Below the pieces are notes generated by a model. That model was not told the origin of the DNA. It searched no databases and was given only the letters and a program-made list of their open reading frames with translations. A stretch of DNA of 64,000 nt from Streptococcus sanguinis (GTDB lineage: Bacteria; Bacillota; Bacilli; Lactobacillales; Streptococcaceae), in NCBI RefSeq assembly GCF_026781265.1, contig NZ_JAKUVC010000001.1:62001-126000 (forward strand), given 5' to 3'. Below, piece after piece: positions 42,560 through 51,152 of this stretch. Made by a program: the position numbers and the translations under genes. Positions within the stretch are counted from its first letter, which is position 1; each line of letters opens with the position of its first letter.

Positions 42560-43054
42560 TTAAAAACCAAATTTAGACTTGAAATCGCTCCAGTAACCGA
42601 TGGAAACATCTGGTAAGAGCTGGAATTTGACTTTGTAGCCAGCTTTTTCGATTGCCTCAATCGCTTCTGCTTCTTCTTGTGTGATGGACTGGTTGTTGCC
42701 CAGCTTAACAGCTCCCGGACGGTCATTAGCAGGACCGACGATAATTTCCTTAACATCCCCAGGTACAAAACCTTGGTCCACTAGGATTTCCTTCATATCT
42801 ACAGGATTTTTCGTAATGAGGAAATAGCGACTGTCTGACTCGGTGACCTTGCCTGATTTTTCCTTGAAGGCTTCCTTGGTCCAAACAAAAGTCTTCTTGT
42901 CAGAAGCTCCCTTGTAGGCCTGAATCAAAACCTTGTTTCCTGCTGCTGCATTATTAACTGCAATCAAGCCATCACAAGGGTATTCCTTAGCCCAGCGGGT
43001 GACTGTTTGACCGTGGATCATGCGGTCGTCAATCCGTACAAATGATACTGTCAT
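42560..43054 (-). CDS. Mannose-family PTS component IIB
   Basis: A 164-residue cytoplasmic phosphocarrier. The phosphorylated histidine lies in RIDDRMIHGQTVTRW (His14), the signature of mannose-family IIB. It passes phosphate from IIA to the incoming sugar. Here it is a separate protein, unlike the ManL IIAB fusion of the main streptococcal glucose/mannose system, so this is a second system of the Lev/Aga type. Confidence 0.95.
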   Translation of the reverse strand: MTVSFVRIDDRMIHGQTVTRWAKEYPCDGLIAVNNAAAGNKVLIQAYKGASDKKTFVWTKEAFKEKSGKVTESDSRYFLITKNPVDMKEILVDQGFVPGDVKEIIVGPANDRPGAVKLGNNQSITQEEAEAIEAIEKAGYKVKFQLLPDVSIGYWSDFKSKFGF

Positions 43055-43097
43055 CTTTAAAATCTCCTTTTATCTTTTATAATGTATGGCGGAAGCA

Positions 43098-43535
43098 CTA
43101 AATATCGTCTTCATCTTCGTCAGCTGCATCGCTTACGACTTCAAATTCCTGCAGAGCAGCTGTGGCCTCGGAAAGGATAGCCTGAGCCAGTTCTTTTCCG
43201 TCTAAGATGTCTTTCATAACTAAGCCAGTCAGTCCCATGGTCAAGTTTAAGCCACCTAAGATAACTGCTGAGTCGAGCTTACCCATGTCAGCTAAGACGC
43301 TAGCTGCTGTCGTCAGAGGACTGCCTCCTACAATATCAGCCAGAACTAAGACACTGTCATCAGCGCTTAAGCCAGCCAAGGCCTGAGTAAAATCAACTGC
43401 AAAATCATCAACTGACTTGCCTTCCTGAAGACCGACCGCAATCACCTGATCTGTCTTGTCTCCGGCAAACATCTTCAAGGAACTGTGCACGCCTGCAGCC
43501 AGTCCCCCATGGCTGACCAGTACAAGGTATTTCAT
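43098..43535 (-). CDS. Mannose-family PTS component IIA
   Basis: A 145-residue phosphocarrier with the active histidine in LVLVSHGGLAAGV (His9) and ADIVGGSPLTTA typical of the fold. It takes phosphate from HPr and passes it to IIB. It is the first gene of the PTS operon; upstream lie a cre-like site and paired ATGACA/TGTCAT dyads. The C-terminal 15 residues are highly acidic (SDAADEDEDDI), echoing the IIC tail. Confidence 0.95.
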   Translation of the reverse strand: MKYLVLVSHGGLAAGVHSSLKMFAGDKTDQVIAVGLQEGKSVDDFAVDFTQALAGLSADDSVLVLADIVGGSPLTTAASVLADMGKLDSAVILGGLNLTMGLTGLVMKDILDGKELAQAILSEATAALQEFEVVSDAADEDEDDI

Positions 43536-43622
43536 CTTTCCTGCCTCCTTTATCCTTCGACTTCTTAGCCCAGTCAGGCTTTAAATGACGAAGGATTTAT
43601 TGATGATTTTATTGTACAAGGT

Positions 43623-43637
43623 TTGTAACCGATTTCA
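43623..43637. promoter_or_regulatory. cre site (CcpA) upstream of the PTS operon
   Basis: TTGTAACCGATTTCA fits the catabolite-response consensus WTGNAANCGNWNNCW at all fixed positions. It lies 88 bases before the IIA start, so glucose repression by CcpA is likely. Confidence 0.75.
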
Positions 43638-43643
43638 TATTGT

Positions 43644-43700
43644 CAAATGTCATTTTGCAAAGATGACATTTGTTAGGAAAAATATGACATTTGTCATATT
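43644..43700. promoter_or_regulatory. Paired ATGACA/TGTCAT dyads upstream of the PTS operon
   Basis: CAAATGTCAT / ATGACATTTG (43644-43672, nine-base gap) and the compact palindrome AATATGACATTTGTCATATT (43681-43700) share the half-site ATGACA. Two related dyads upstream of the cre site look like activator sites, most simply for the NarL-type response regulator encoded in the adjacent operon. Confidence 0.65.
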
Positions 43701-43740
43701 GGTCTAGGCAGTTGTACTTTTTTCTGACTTAATTGGCAAT

Positions 43741-43771
43741 AAAAAAGAAAGCAGGTTATTTTCCGCTTTCT
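43741..43771 (-). terminator. Terminator of the sensory operon
   Basis: On the minus strand AGAAAGC and GCTTTCT form a stem followed by a T-run; the hairpin overlaps the stop codon of the last gene at 43756. Confidence 0.7.
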
Positions 43772-45039
43772 ATTTCTCTTTGAATGCTCGGCAAGGCACT
43801 ATCAATCTCTTGATTCTGCATAGCATTTTGAATCAGATAGTCCATCCGATCCATTGTATGACGGTCTACTTCCAGACTAATGTCAATGATGGAGCGATTC
43901 ATCATGTGGTCTAGCCTCTCAGAAGTCAAGGAATCCAAACCAAAATCATCAGCCTGTAAGATTTCTCTAGCCTGTTTACTTTTCACCACAGATGCTAAAA
44001 CTGAGGTCCCCTGCGATTTTTCAAATAAGGCCTGCTGGCTTTCTTTATCCTGTGACAGTAAGAGCATAAATTCCCAAGCCAGCTTCTCTTGCTTGGTATT
44101 GGAAGACATGGCAAAGAGCGAGGTCTTAACCTGTGTTCCCATCACTTGGCTATTGGCTGTCGGCATGGGGATACAGGTCCAAGAAAAGCTAGAATACTTG
44201 GCAACATGGTAAGGGTAAGGCTTGTAGGTCCGATACTGGGCCAGACTCATAGGATAGAAGGCTACCCGCCCTTCATCAAAATCATTAGAAGTCACCTTAT
44301 AATGCTGGCTGAGCATGTCTAGCTTGCTCATAAAGGCCAAGGCTTGGTGCATCTCTGAGCTGTCTACATTGATACCGGATTTATCGGTAAGATGGCCGCC
44401 GTAAGCTACCAGAGCCTGCTGCCAAGTGTAATCCGTAATACCGTACTGATCCACCACACCATCGCCATTGGTATCCTTGGTTACTTTCTTGCAAATCTCA
44501 TAGAAATCCGCTAGGGTCCAACCTGACTCAGGAATGCTAATTCCTTCTTTTTCAAGCAGGTCTTTATTGACACACATCATGATAGGATTGCTCTCAACTG
44601 GAAGGGCATAGCTGACTCCCTGATATTGTCCAGCTTCATAAGCCACCGGATAAAAAGCCTTTCGTTCATCATCCGTTAGGAGGGTATCCAAGGATTTGAG
44701 CGCGCCAGTCGAAGCCAACATGTTAAAGTCGTTTTCTGGTACCATAAAGAGATCTGGCTGCTCGCCTTTCAAGACTTGCTCTGCCAGCCAGTCAGCATAA
44801 TCATCCTTAGGAATCCCGCTTTCGTAGACGACCTTGACATGAGGATGCGTCTTTTCAAATTGTTTAATCATGCTGTCCAAGACCTTGTTTTCGCGGCTGT
44901 TTGGTACATCCCAGCTAGAGCCAGCATAGACACCGATACGCAGGACTTTTTCCTGAGCAGAAGCCCAAAAGACAAAAGCCAGAGCAACAGATATGATCAG
45001 GACAACCAGCAGGGCCAAATGTCTTAGTCTCCACTTCAT
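43756..45039 (-). CDS. Extracellular solute-binding protein, family 1 (membrane-anchored)
   Basis: A 427-residue sugar-binding protein of the MalE/UgpB type with an N-terminal hydrophobic anchor (HLALLVVLIISVALAFVFWA) and no lipobox cysteine, so it is probably held by an uncleaved helix. The body shows the family pattern (PDLFMVPENDFNMLA, then KKVTKDTNGDGVVDQYGITD). No ABC permease gene is near. It closes a four-gene operon with a kinase, a regulator and another binding protein, so it is more likely a sensor subunit than an importer part. Its ATG overlaps the regulator stop (ATGA). Confidence 0.9.
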   Translation of the reverse strand: MKWRLRHLALLVVLIISVALAFVFWASAQEKVLRIGVYAGSSWDVPNSRENKVLDSMIKQFEKTHPHVKVVYESGIPKDDYADWLAEQVLKGEQPDLFMVPENDFNMLASTGALKSLDTLLTDDERKAFYPVAYEAGQYQGVSYALPVESNPIMMCVNKDLLEKEGISIPESGWTLADFYEICKKVTKDTNGDGVVDQYGITDYTWQQALVAYGGHLTDKSGINVDSSEMHQALAFMSKLDMLSQHYKVTSNDFDEGRVAFYPMSLAQYRTYKPYPYHVAKYSSFSWTCIPMPTANSQVMGTQVKTSLFAMSSNTKQEKLAWEFMLLLSQDKESQQALFEKSQGTSVLASVVKSKQAREILQADDFGLDSLTSERLDHMMNRSIIDISLEVDRHTMDRMDYLIQNAMQNQEIDSALPSIQREIESGK

Positions 45040-45719
45040 TTGTCACTTTCCTTACTAAAATCTCTCTGGGTGACTCCGGTCTGCACAGCCCAGATAGCCA
45101 GCTGGGTTCTGTCGCGCAAGTTGAGCTTGGCTAGGATGCCTGACAGGTAATTTCGGACTGTCCCTTCTGATAGAAAGAGCTTGGCAGCAATTTCTTTATT
45201 GGAAATCCCAAAGCCAATCTGCTGAATAATCTTCCACTCCGTCCTGCTCATGTCCTCTATATTTTCTTCCGTCACTGTGATAGCAAAGTTGGACTGGGCC
45301 ATCTGTGAAAAAATTTTGAAGACCTTGGTGGCAATATTGGGATTGATCATAGCTCCGCCTCGATAGACTGTCTGAATGGCTTCGTGAAGCTCTTCTGTCG
45401 AAACCCCTTTGAGAATATAGCCAGACGCGCCGTATTTGAGAGCCGAGAAGATAAAGTCATCATCGTCAAAGGTCGTCAGGATGATAATCTTAACATCCGT
45501 ATACTGCTCCTTGACAGCCTTGGTACAGAGAACACCGTCCATGACTGGCATACGAATGTCCATCAAAATCACATCTGGGCGCACCCGATGAAGCTTTTCC
45601 AGCACTTCCTTGCCGTCTCCAACTGTCCCGACAACCTCAATATCAGCGTGGGCTGACAGGATGATTTGCAGAGACTCACGAATCAAGGCCTGATCATCTG
45701 CTATTAAAACTTTAATCAT
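45036..45719 (-). CDS. NarL/LuxR-family response regulator
   Basis: A 227-residue regulator: receiver domain with acidic pair DD (residues 8-9), phosphorylation site Asp54 in VILMDIRMPVMDG and Lys in the ILKG loop. A LuxR-type HTH lies at the C-terminus (GISNKEIAAKLFLSEGTVRN). It partners the kinase gene that overlaps it by 8 bases. The dyads upstream of the neighbouring PTS operon are likely targets; this is inference from proximity. Confidence 0.95.
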   Translation of the reverse strand: MIKVLIADDQALIRESLQIILSAHADIEVVGTVGDGKEVLEKLHRVRPDVILMDIRMPVMDGVLCTKAVKEQYTDVKIIILTTFDDDDFIFSALKYGASGYILKGVSTEELHEAIQTVYRGGAMINPNIATKVFKIFSQMAQSNFAITVTEENIEDMSRTEWKIIQQIGFGISNKEIAAKLFLSEGTVRNYLSGILAKLNLRDRTQLAIWAVQTGVTQRDFSKESDK

Positions 45720-47028
45720 GTCTTCCTCCTATTTTGGGGATTTCGATATGCGTGTAGAAACCGTCCCGATTTTCAAAGCGGACGCTTCCACCAATAATCA
45801 TTAGGCGCTCCTGCATCTGCTTGAGGCCATAGCCATAGTGGAGTTCATCAAAGCCAACACCATCATCCTGAATGGTCATTACATAAGCTTCTTCTTCCTC
45901 TAGTAGCTCAATCCAGATAGTCTTGGCATGCCCATGGCGGACAGAGTTGGTAATAGACTCCTGAATCACCCGGAAGACAATGTCTTCCTTGGCAATATCC
46001 AAGTCAATATTATCCCATTCGTAGCGGAGATGAATCTCCAAGTTGGAGATGGCTTCATACTCACGGATAATCTTAATCAGAGCTTCCTTCAAAGTGTTAT
46101 TTTCCAGAGCTCCCGGCCGCATCTTATTGAGCGAGCCTCGGACGTCACGGATACCATCTCGAACGACAACTGAGACATTATTGAGCTGCTCCTTAGCCCG
46201 ATTGGTATCAATATCAACCAAGACCTTAACCGCATCAATACCCGCTGAAATTCCCGTCAGGGCATGGCCCAATGTATCATGAATCTCTCTGGCAATCCGC
46301 TTCCGTTCTCGGTCTTCCGCTATTTTTTCGGATAGGGCCAAGTAAGAATTCAACTCGCGATTGGCCTGAGAAGCCATGCGCAGCTCTTCCTCAATCCGAT
46401 GACGCTCCGTAATAGCCGACAAGATATAGAAGAGCAAGGAAATCATAAAGACAACAATATTGAGGGAGTAGAGAAAGTTCTTGCCAAAAAGCAGTAACAG
46501 CCGGACGGACTCTGGGTAAAACCGAATATAGGTATCTAGAGAAGGCAGTTTGATAAAGAGCGACATGAGGTCATAGTTGGACAAGAGCAGCATACCAAAG
46601 CTCAAAATAATGAAAGAAAACCAATACTTCTTGTCCTTGGAAGAATTGAACTCCTTAGAGCCATAGAAAATATCCGCAAACACTAAGAGAATCAAGCCAT
46701 TGTAGGACGAGTGCAAGACGGAAAAGATGACTAGCATGAGCAGGATTTCAATAATAGTCGCCTTGTCATAGACGGACAGCTGATTGGGGTGGCGCTCCCG
46801 ATAGTACATGACCAAAAGCAGACTGCCATAGAGGCTAATTGATACCCAGAAAATCAAGCTAGGAGATCCCGGAATAGCATCCAAACGCTCCAAAAGTGAG
46901 TGACTGAAGCCCTTAGCCGCTACATAGTTGGTCGCAAAGAGATAGATGGACGCATTATAGACAATGGCAACCAGATTGATGACCATCAAGGCTATTTTGC
47001 TGTAAAATATACTTTTTTGAGGTCTCAT
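45712..47028 (-). CDS. DesK/NarX-type sensor histidine kinase
   Basis: A 438-residue kinase starting at the ATG at 47028 (a GTG lies nine bases upstream). Six hydrophobic segments fill the first 210 residues. The HisKA_3 dimer domain has the phosphoacceptor in RIAREIHDTLGHALTG (about residue 250), and the HATPase domain contains QESITNSVRHGHA and DDGVGFDELHYGYGLKQMQE. It has almost no extracellular sensor loop, so it probably reads a signal from the binding proteins encoded on both sides of the kinase-regulator pair. Confidence 0.93.
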   Translation of the reverse strand: MRPQKSIFYSKIALMVINLVAIVYNASIYLFATNYVAAKGFSHSLLERLDAIPGSPSLIFWVSISLYGSLLLVMYYRERHPNQLSVYDKATIIEILLMLVIFSVLHSSYNGLILLVFADIFYGSKEFNSSKDKKYWFSFIILSFGMLLLSNYDLMSLFIKLPSLDTYIRFYPESVRLLLLFGKNFLYSLNIVVFMISLLFYILSAITERHRIEEELRMASQANRELNSYLALSEKIAEDRERKRIAREIHDTLGHALTGISAGIDAVKVLVDIDTNRAKEQLNNVSVVVRDGIRDVRGSLNKMRPGALENNTLKEALIKIIREYEAISNLEIHLRYEWDNIDLDIAKEDIVFRVIQESITNSVRHGHAKTIWIELLEEEEAYVMTIQDDGVGFDELHYGYGLKQMQERLMIIGGSVRFENRDGFYTHIEIPKIGGRHD

Positions 47029-48014
47029 TATTGCCACCCTGTAACTGTGTATTGACTGATATTATCCCTATTAACCAGATGAACAGGAATCAGGTATTGG
47101 CTGTCGTAGGATTTCCCCTCCTGCATCAGCTCAATTACTTGCGCCACCTTGCGTCCCATCTCAATGGGCGATTGGGCTACGGTTCCCTCTATTTCGCTAG
47201 TCGTAGCCAGAAAGTTTTTGATATCTGGTGAACCATCAACGCCATAGATTGAAATTCTCTTATCAAGACCTTGATTTTTAATAGCAGCCAAGGCCCCGAT
47301 GGCTGCCCGGTCATTAAGCGCCATAACTACATTAAAGTCCAAACCTTCGTCTAGAGTCCCTTTGACCTGTGGCATGGTTTCCTCAGTCTGGCCTAGTGTT
47401 TCTTTCTGGGAAATAATCTTGTAGCTGGGCTGTTTTTCAATCGTATCAATAAATCCCTGAATCCGGTCCATGGCAGAGACGGCATTGCGGTGCTCTAGAA
47501 GGAGGATATTAGCAGAAGGCAGGCGCTTCATCATGTCCTGGGCAATCAGGACGCCTGCTTGGTAGTTATCAGACACAATGGTCGTATCCACTTTTACATC
47601 CTGACTGATAGGCGCATCCACTACGATGATTTTAATACCAGCTTTCTTAGCCTTTTGAAGAGAGGAAATAATACTTGGACTATTGCTTTTTACCGGATTG
47701 ATGACAATGACATCAACCTTTTCTCGGACAAAAAAGTCAATCTGCTGGCTCTGCTTGCCCTCATCCAGCTCAGGATCCCGAACGTAGAGCCTGCTGCCCT
47801 GCTGGTTGGTTTTCTTCTCCAGCTCCGCATTTAAGGTCTTGTAAAAGTCATTGTTCATGGTCATGTAGGTCACCCCAATCTTGACCTGCTTCTCATCTGG
47901 CAGAACGCCCTTGAAATAAACAAAAAACAAACCCAAGATAAGCAGAATGAAAAGCGGCCAGAGAGCCTTTTTCTGATAATGCTGTATCCGTTTTTTGACT
48001 TTAGCTGATACCAT
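47028..48014 (-). CDS. RbsB-like sugar-binding protein (membrane-anchored)
   Basis: A 328-residue protein with a TM anchor (about residues 18-38) and a periplasmic-binding fold of the RbsB/LacI group (VKIGVTYMTMNNDFYKTLNA, VDVIVINPVKSNSPS, GVDGSPDIKNF). The ATG at 48014 follows AGGGGGTGAAA. Its last codons overlap the kinase start. The absence of a transporter gene and the link to a kinase recall clostridial XylFII-LytS systems, in which a sugar-binding protein controls a kinase. Confidence 0.9.
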   Translation of the reverse strand: MVSAKVKKRIQHYQKKALWPLFILLILGLFFVYFKGVLPDEKQVKIGVTYMTMNNDFYKTLNAELEKKTNQQGSRLYVRDPELDEGKQSQQIDFFVREKVDVIVINPVKSNSPSIISSLQKAKKAGIKIIVVDAPISQDVKVDTTIVSDNYQAGVLIAQDMMKRLPSANILLLEHRNAVSAMDRIQGFIDTIEKQPSYKIISQKETLGQTEETMPQVKGTLDEGLDFNVVMALNDRAAIGALAAIKNQGLDKRISIYGVDGSPDIKNFLATTSEIEGTVAQSPIEMGRKVAQVIELMQEGKSYDSQYLIPVHLVNRDNISQYTVTGWQ

Positions 48015-48126
48015 TTTCACCCCCTATGCCGCAAGCGCCTTTATGAAACATATAGGATTATTATATTACAAAGCCGCCAAAAAGCAAAATCTTTCCAGAA
48101 ATAGCTATAATAAAAGAGGCGAGAGA

Positions 48127-48155
48127 GAATCTAAAAAATCATAGATTTTTGATTC
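48127..48155 (-). terminator. Hairpin downstream of ssbB
   Basis: GAATC-AAAAATC and GATTTTT-TA-GATTC pair on the minus strand. It lies 140 bases after the ssbB stop and has no long T-run after the stem, so it is only a possible terminator. Confidence 0.35.
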
Positions 48156-48294
48156 TTGGTCCCACCTCGACGATCATAACTAAACCTCAAAAAGCTTGAT
48201 AGAAAGAGACTTTCAGTCAAACAGAGCTTGCATCCTGCAAAACTGAATAATGATTTTTTTAGAGCTGGGGCATTTCCCAGTCTTTGCTTCTTGC

Positions 48295-48690
48295 TTAAAA
48301 GGGAAGTTCCTCTTCTTCCAACACCAAATCTGCCAAATCAGCTCCACTATTATTTTCACGCAGAGCGCGCTGAGCCCGACTTTCCAGGAGCTGGAAGCTA
48401 TGACAGAGCACCTCTGTCACATAATGAGTGGCCCCCTCTTTTTCATAGCGACGAGTCCGCAACTCACCATCCAGAGAAATCAAGCTGCCCTTGCTTGCAT
48501 AGCTGGCTAAAGTCTCAGCTAGGCGCCCCCAGACAACCACATTTACAAAATCCGCCTCACGCTCACCGCTCTGAGATTTATAAGGGCGATTGACCGCGAC
48601 CGTTGCACGGGCCACAGACTTCTCATTGGCAGTCTTGTGCAGTTCAGGCGTAGCCGTCAGCCGGCCGATGACAATTACTTTATTATACAT
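48295..48690 (-). CDS. ssbB: Competence-type single-stranded DNA-binding protein SsbB
   Basis: A 131-residue SSB, the length of pneumococcal SsbB and shorter than the housekeeping SsbA. The start is the ATG at 48690 (MYNKVIVIGRLTATPELHKT) behind GGAGGATATAAA; the 13-residue longer frame runs into the promoter. The OB fold is complete, and the C-terminus ends in the acidic tip LVLEEEELPF that binds partner proteins. In streptococci SsbB protects incoming DNA during transformation. A SigX box at 48711-48718 supports this role. Confidence 0.92.
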   Translation of the reverse strand: MYNKVIVIGRLTATPELHKTANEKSVARATVAVNRPYKSQSGEREADFVNVVVWGRLAETLASYASKGSLISLDGELRTRRYEKEGATHYVTEVLCHSFQLLESRAQRALRENNSGADLADLVLEEEELPF

Positions 48691-48710
48691 TTTATATCCT
48701 CCTAACTTAT

Positions 48711-48718
48711 CATTCGTA
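48711..48718 (-). promoter_or_regulatory. SigX (ComX) cin-box of ssbB
   Basis: TACGAATG on the minus strand, preceded by a T-run, matches the late-competence box TACGAATA at seven of eight bases. It lies 21 bases before the ssbB start, giving a very short leader. Confidence 0.75.
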
Positions 48719-48818
48719 AAAGGAGGCAAAAAGTGAAAAAAATGTGGTATAGTATAGATAAAAAGGAAAGTTGCAGTCTCTGCCCCTTTCCTACTAGACT
48801 TGTATAATGGAGGCTCCG

Positions 48819-49406
48819 ATGACCATTAAACATTCCCCTGTGAAAAATATTCTTTTTATCCTGATTTCTCTGTGGTTCGGAGTTTTTTCCGCCTTGGCTG
48901 CCGTAGACTACCTGACTAGCTCCAACCCCTACAAAGACACCAGTTTCTTTGTCCTTAGTCTGCTGGTTGCTGCTTTCTTCTCACTGCTCCTTATCTTTGC
49001 TATTCGCAGGCTAACCATTCATGCGACTATCCTCTCCTTTGACCACGAAAATGTAACCTACTATTATAGCGGACTCTTATCAGCTGCCACCTACTGCATT
49101 CCTATGCAGCAGATTAGTCATGCTCGCTACAGCCGAGACAGTGAAGAATCCGAGATTAGTCTTTGGATGGAGGACGGTTTCCATGACTTTGCAGCCTTTA
49201 ACCATCCCCACCACAAAATTTATGCCTATCCTGACAGCCAGCTTATCGGTATTGTTTTCAAGAGAAAGCGCCTCAAAGCATTGGAAGACCACAGCCTAAA
49301 CAGCCTTATCTACCAATACAAATACAGCACTCCGAGTCAAAGCCCCACTGTCACTCCTCAGTCGACAACCGACTCTCAAAACAATAGCGACAGTGTCTTC
49401 TTTTGA
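48819..49406 (+). CDS. Membrane protein of unknown function (195 aa)
   Basis: A 195-residue protein starting at the ATG at 48819 behind GGAGGCTCCG. Two membrane helices (about residues 9-31 and 39-62) are followed by a strand-rich cytoplasmic part (HATILSFDHENVTYYYSGLL, QISHARYSRDSEES) that resembles a PH-like domain, and by a Ser/Thr/Pro-rich tail. No named family is certain. It is divergent from ssbB. Confidence 0.75.
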   Translation: MTIKHSPVKNILFILISLWFGVFSALAAVDYLTSSNPYKDTSFFVLSLLVAAFFSLLLIFAIRRLTIHATILSFDHENVTYYYSGLLSAATYCIPMQQISHARYSRDSEESEISLWMEDGFHDFAAFNHPHHKIYAYPDSQLIGIVFKRKRLKALEDHSLNSLIYQYKYSTPSQSPTVTPQSTTDSQNNSDSVFF

Positions 49407-49458
49407 GACAGTGTGGTGATTGTTAAGGCATATCACTTTAGATTACGGAGGATATCTA

Positions 49459-49752
49459 ATGAACTATATAGCTTTTGTTTATTCCATTCTTTTATTACTT
49501 TCAACCTATTTTGCTTATAAAAAGAAGATGGGCAGCTCCAAAATCTCATTAATCGTCAGTTTATTTTTATTTTTCCTAACTCTTCTGAATTTATTTTTCT
49601 TCAATTTTTTACTGAAAACTTTAATATCTATACTTTTAATTTTGACCTCGGTAAGTTTTTTCTATGACAGAAAAATGAGTAAGAAGCAGATTCATTATAC
49701 TCATCATTGTGTTAGATTGATTTTTCATCTGTTAATCATTTATTTTCTCTAG
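49459..49752 (+). CDS. Small hydrophobic membrane protein (97 aa)
   Basis: A 97-residue protein starting at 49459 after GGAGGATATCTA. Three hydrophobic stretches (about residues 3-18, 28-65 and 83-97) are separated by basic loops. No family was recognised. It follows the upstream membrane-protein gene by 52 bases and ends in front of a strong terminator. Confidence 0.65.
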   Translation: MNYIAFVYSILLLLSTYFAYKKKMGSSKISLIVSLFLFFLTLLNLFFFNFLLKTLISILLILTSVSFFYDRKMSKKQIHYTHHCVRLIFHLLIIYFL

Positions 49753-49800
49753 CATTAGCATGAGATAGATTTATAACGCTAAATTTATTACTATAAAAAA

Positions 49801-49833
49801 AGAGCGAAACGACTACACAAATCGTTTCGCTCT
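49801..49833. terminator. Strong bidirectional terminator
   Basis: AGAGCGAAACGA and its exact complement form a 12-bp stem with a nine-base loop, A-run upstream and T-rich downstream. It separates the plus-strand membrane-protein genes from the minus-strand ytpR group. Confidence 0.85.
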
Positions 49834-49902
49834 ATTTATATCTCGGCTACTATGGGATACCTCACCTATTTCTGAGCTTTTTATGATGTTGAATCCTCTC
49901 CC

Positions 49903-50529
49903 TTATCCCTGCCAATGTTTGGCTGGGTCAAAGGCAGTTCCAACTAGTTCACTATCGGCTAATTCAATGATACCGCGTTTTTGAGGCGCATTAGGTAACT
50001 GAAGTTCCCGTGGGCTGCACATCATCCCAAAACTCTTTTCGCCTCGAAGTTCTCCCGGAAAAATCAAATTCCCTTTCGGCATCATAGCACCCGACAGAGC
50101 CACAATCGTTTTGAGGCCGACTTTGGCATTAGGAGCACCGGCCACGATTTGAACGGTCTTATCAGCAGCCACCTGCACTTGGCAGATATTCAGGTGGTCA
50201 CTATCTGGATGAGCTACCATATCAACAATTTCTCCAACCACAAATTTTGGCTGGCTGTCATTGACCAAGTCCGCTGGGAATCCTTCCTTGCTCAGCTCCT
50301 GATTGAGAATAGCCACTTGCTCATCTGTCAAAAAGACCTGTCCGCACTCTGCAATTTCAAAAAGGTCTGACTGCTCAAAAATATTCCAAGCAACAGTCTG
50401 GCCATTATCTTCGCGGTAAACACGCGCTACCCGTCCTTTGCGCTCAGCTGCCAGTTTAGCTCCTTGATTGTCCGCAGCAATAATCATCAACACGTCGCCG
50501 ACATATTCTTTATTATAGGTAAAAATCAT
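49903..50529 (-). CDS. ytpR: YtpR-family tRNA-binding protein
   Basis: A 208-residue protein: an N-terminal DUF4479-type domain (about 1-85) and a C-terminal EMAP/OB-fold tRNA-binding domain (VGEIVDMVAHPDSDHLNICQ, FGMMCSPREL). This combination is the YtpR family, free relatives of the N-terminus of phenylalanyl-tRNA synthetase beta. The precise role is unknown. It overlaps the thioredoxin-like gene by 4 bases; the three genes 49903-51145 form one operon. Confidence 0.9.
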   Translation of the reverse strand: MIFTYNKEYVGDVLMIIAADNQGAKLAAERKGRVARVYREDNGQTVAWNIFEQSDLFEIAECGQVFLTDEQVAILNQELSKEGFPADLVNDSQPKFVVGEIVDMVAHPDSDHLNICQVQVAADKTVQIVAGAPNAKVGLKTIVALSGAMMPKGNLIFPGELRGEKSFGMMCSPRELQLPNAPQKRGIIELADSELVGTAFDPAKHWQG

Positions 50530-50861
50530 TTTACGCTCCCTTTTTCTCTTATACTAGCTAAAAATTCATTGATTTGGCCCTTGGTCTTGCGGTCACGATT
50601 GACCAGACGGCCAATCTCCTGTCCCTTTTCCAGCACTACTAAACTGGGAATCCCGTAAATGTCCCACTCTTTGGCCAGATCCAAATAGGCATCACGGTCC
50701 ACTTGGATAAAGCGACAGTCAAGATTTTCAGCTTCTATATCTGGCAGAAAAGGTTTGATAAATCGGCAATCTCCGCACCAGTCAGCCGTGAAAAAGAAGA
50801 CAGTCTTCTCCGCATCATCGACATAAGAGGCCAATTCCTCTATATTTACAGGAAAAATCAT
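50526..50861 (-). CDS. Thioredoxin-like protein
   Basis: A 111-residue thioredoxin fold with the redox motif WCGDC in TADWCGDCRFIKPF (about residues 27-40) and the cis-proline loop YGIPSLVVLEKG. WCGDC differs from the WCGPC of main thioredoxins, suggesting a different redox potential or partner. It lies in the middle of the DUF4651-thioredoxin-ytpR operon, overlapping both neighbours. Confidence 0.93.
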   Translation of the reverse strand: MIFPVNIEELASYVDDAEKTVFFFTADWCGDCRFIKPFLPDIEAENLDCRFIQVDRDAYLDLAKEWDIYGIPSLVVLEKGQEIGRLVNRDRKTKGQINEFLASIREKGSVK

Positions 50862-51145
50862 GCTTCTTCCTCGTAGCTTAGCTGACCATTTTCATAGACA
50901 AAGGCAAAATGACGGTCGTCCTCTAGGACCAGACCACCAACCAAGCGTTCATCTGTGGACTCGTAGAGCTTGATATAAAGGCAGGAAATAGTACCCTGAC
51001 TGGAAAAGAAATCTCGCACAAGCTCGACGATTTCCTCCCGATTACGCAGTCGTTTCTGCTCCTGTACGACTTTGGCTGCTCCAAAAGCCAGCGCTCCAGC
51101 CCCCAAAAGGGCGGTTGTGGTTAAAATGATTTTTTTAGCTTTCAT
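50858..51145 (-). CDS. DUF4651-type anchored small protein (95 aa), probably leaderless
   Basis: A 95-residue protein: N-terminal membrane anchor (MKAKKIILTTTALLGAGALA), coiled linker, and a small soluble domain (CLYIKLYESTDERLVGGLVL). I recall this as the DUF4651 family, found next to a thioredoxin and ytpR in streptococci. The ATG at 51145 has no ribosome site, but a promoter (TTGTCG, 17 bases, TAAAAT) ends seven bases before it, so the mRNA probably starts at the AUG. It overlaps the thioredoxin gene by 4 bases. Confidence 0.75.
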   Translation of the reverse strand: MKAKKIILTTTALLGAGALAFGAAKVVQEQKRLRNREEIVELVRDFFSSQGTISCLYIKLYESTDERLVGGLVLEDDRHFAFVYENGQLSYEEEA

Positions 51146-51152
51146 GTAGAAT

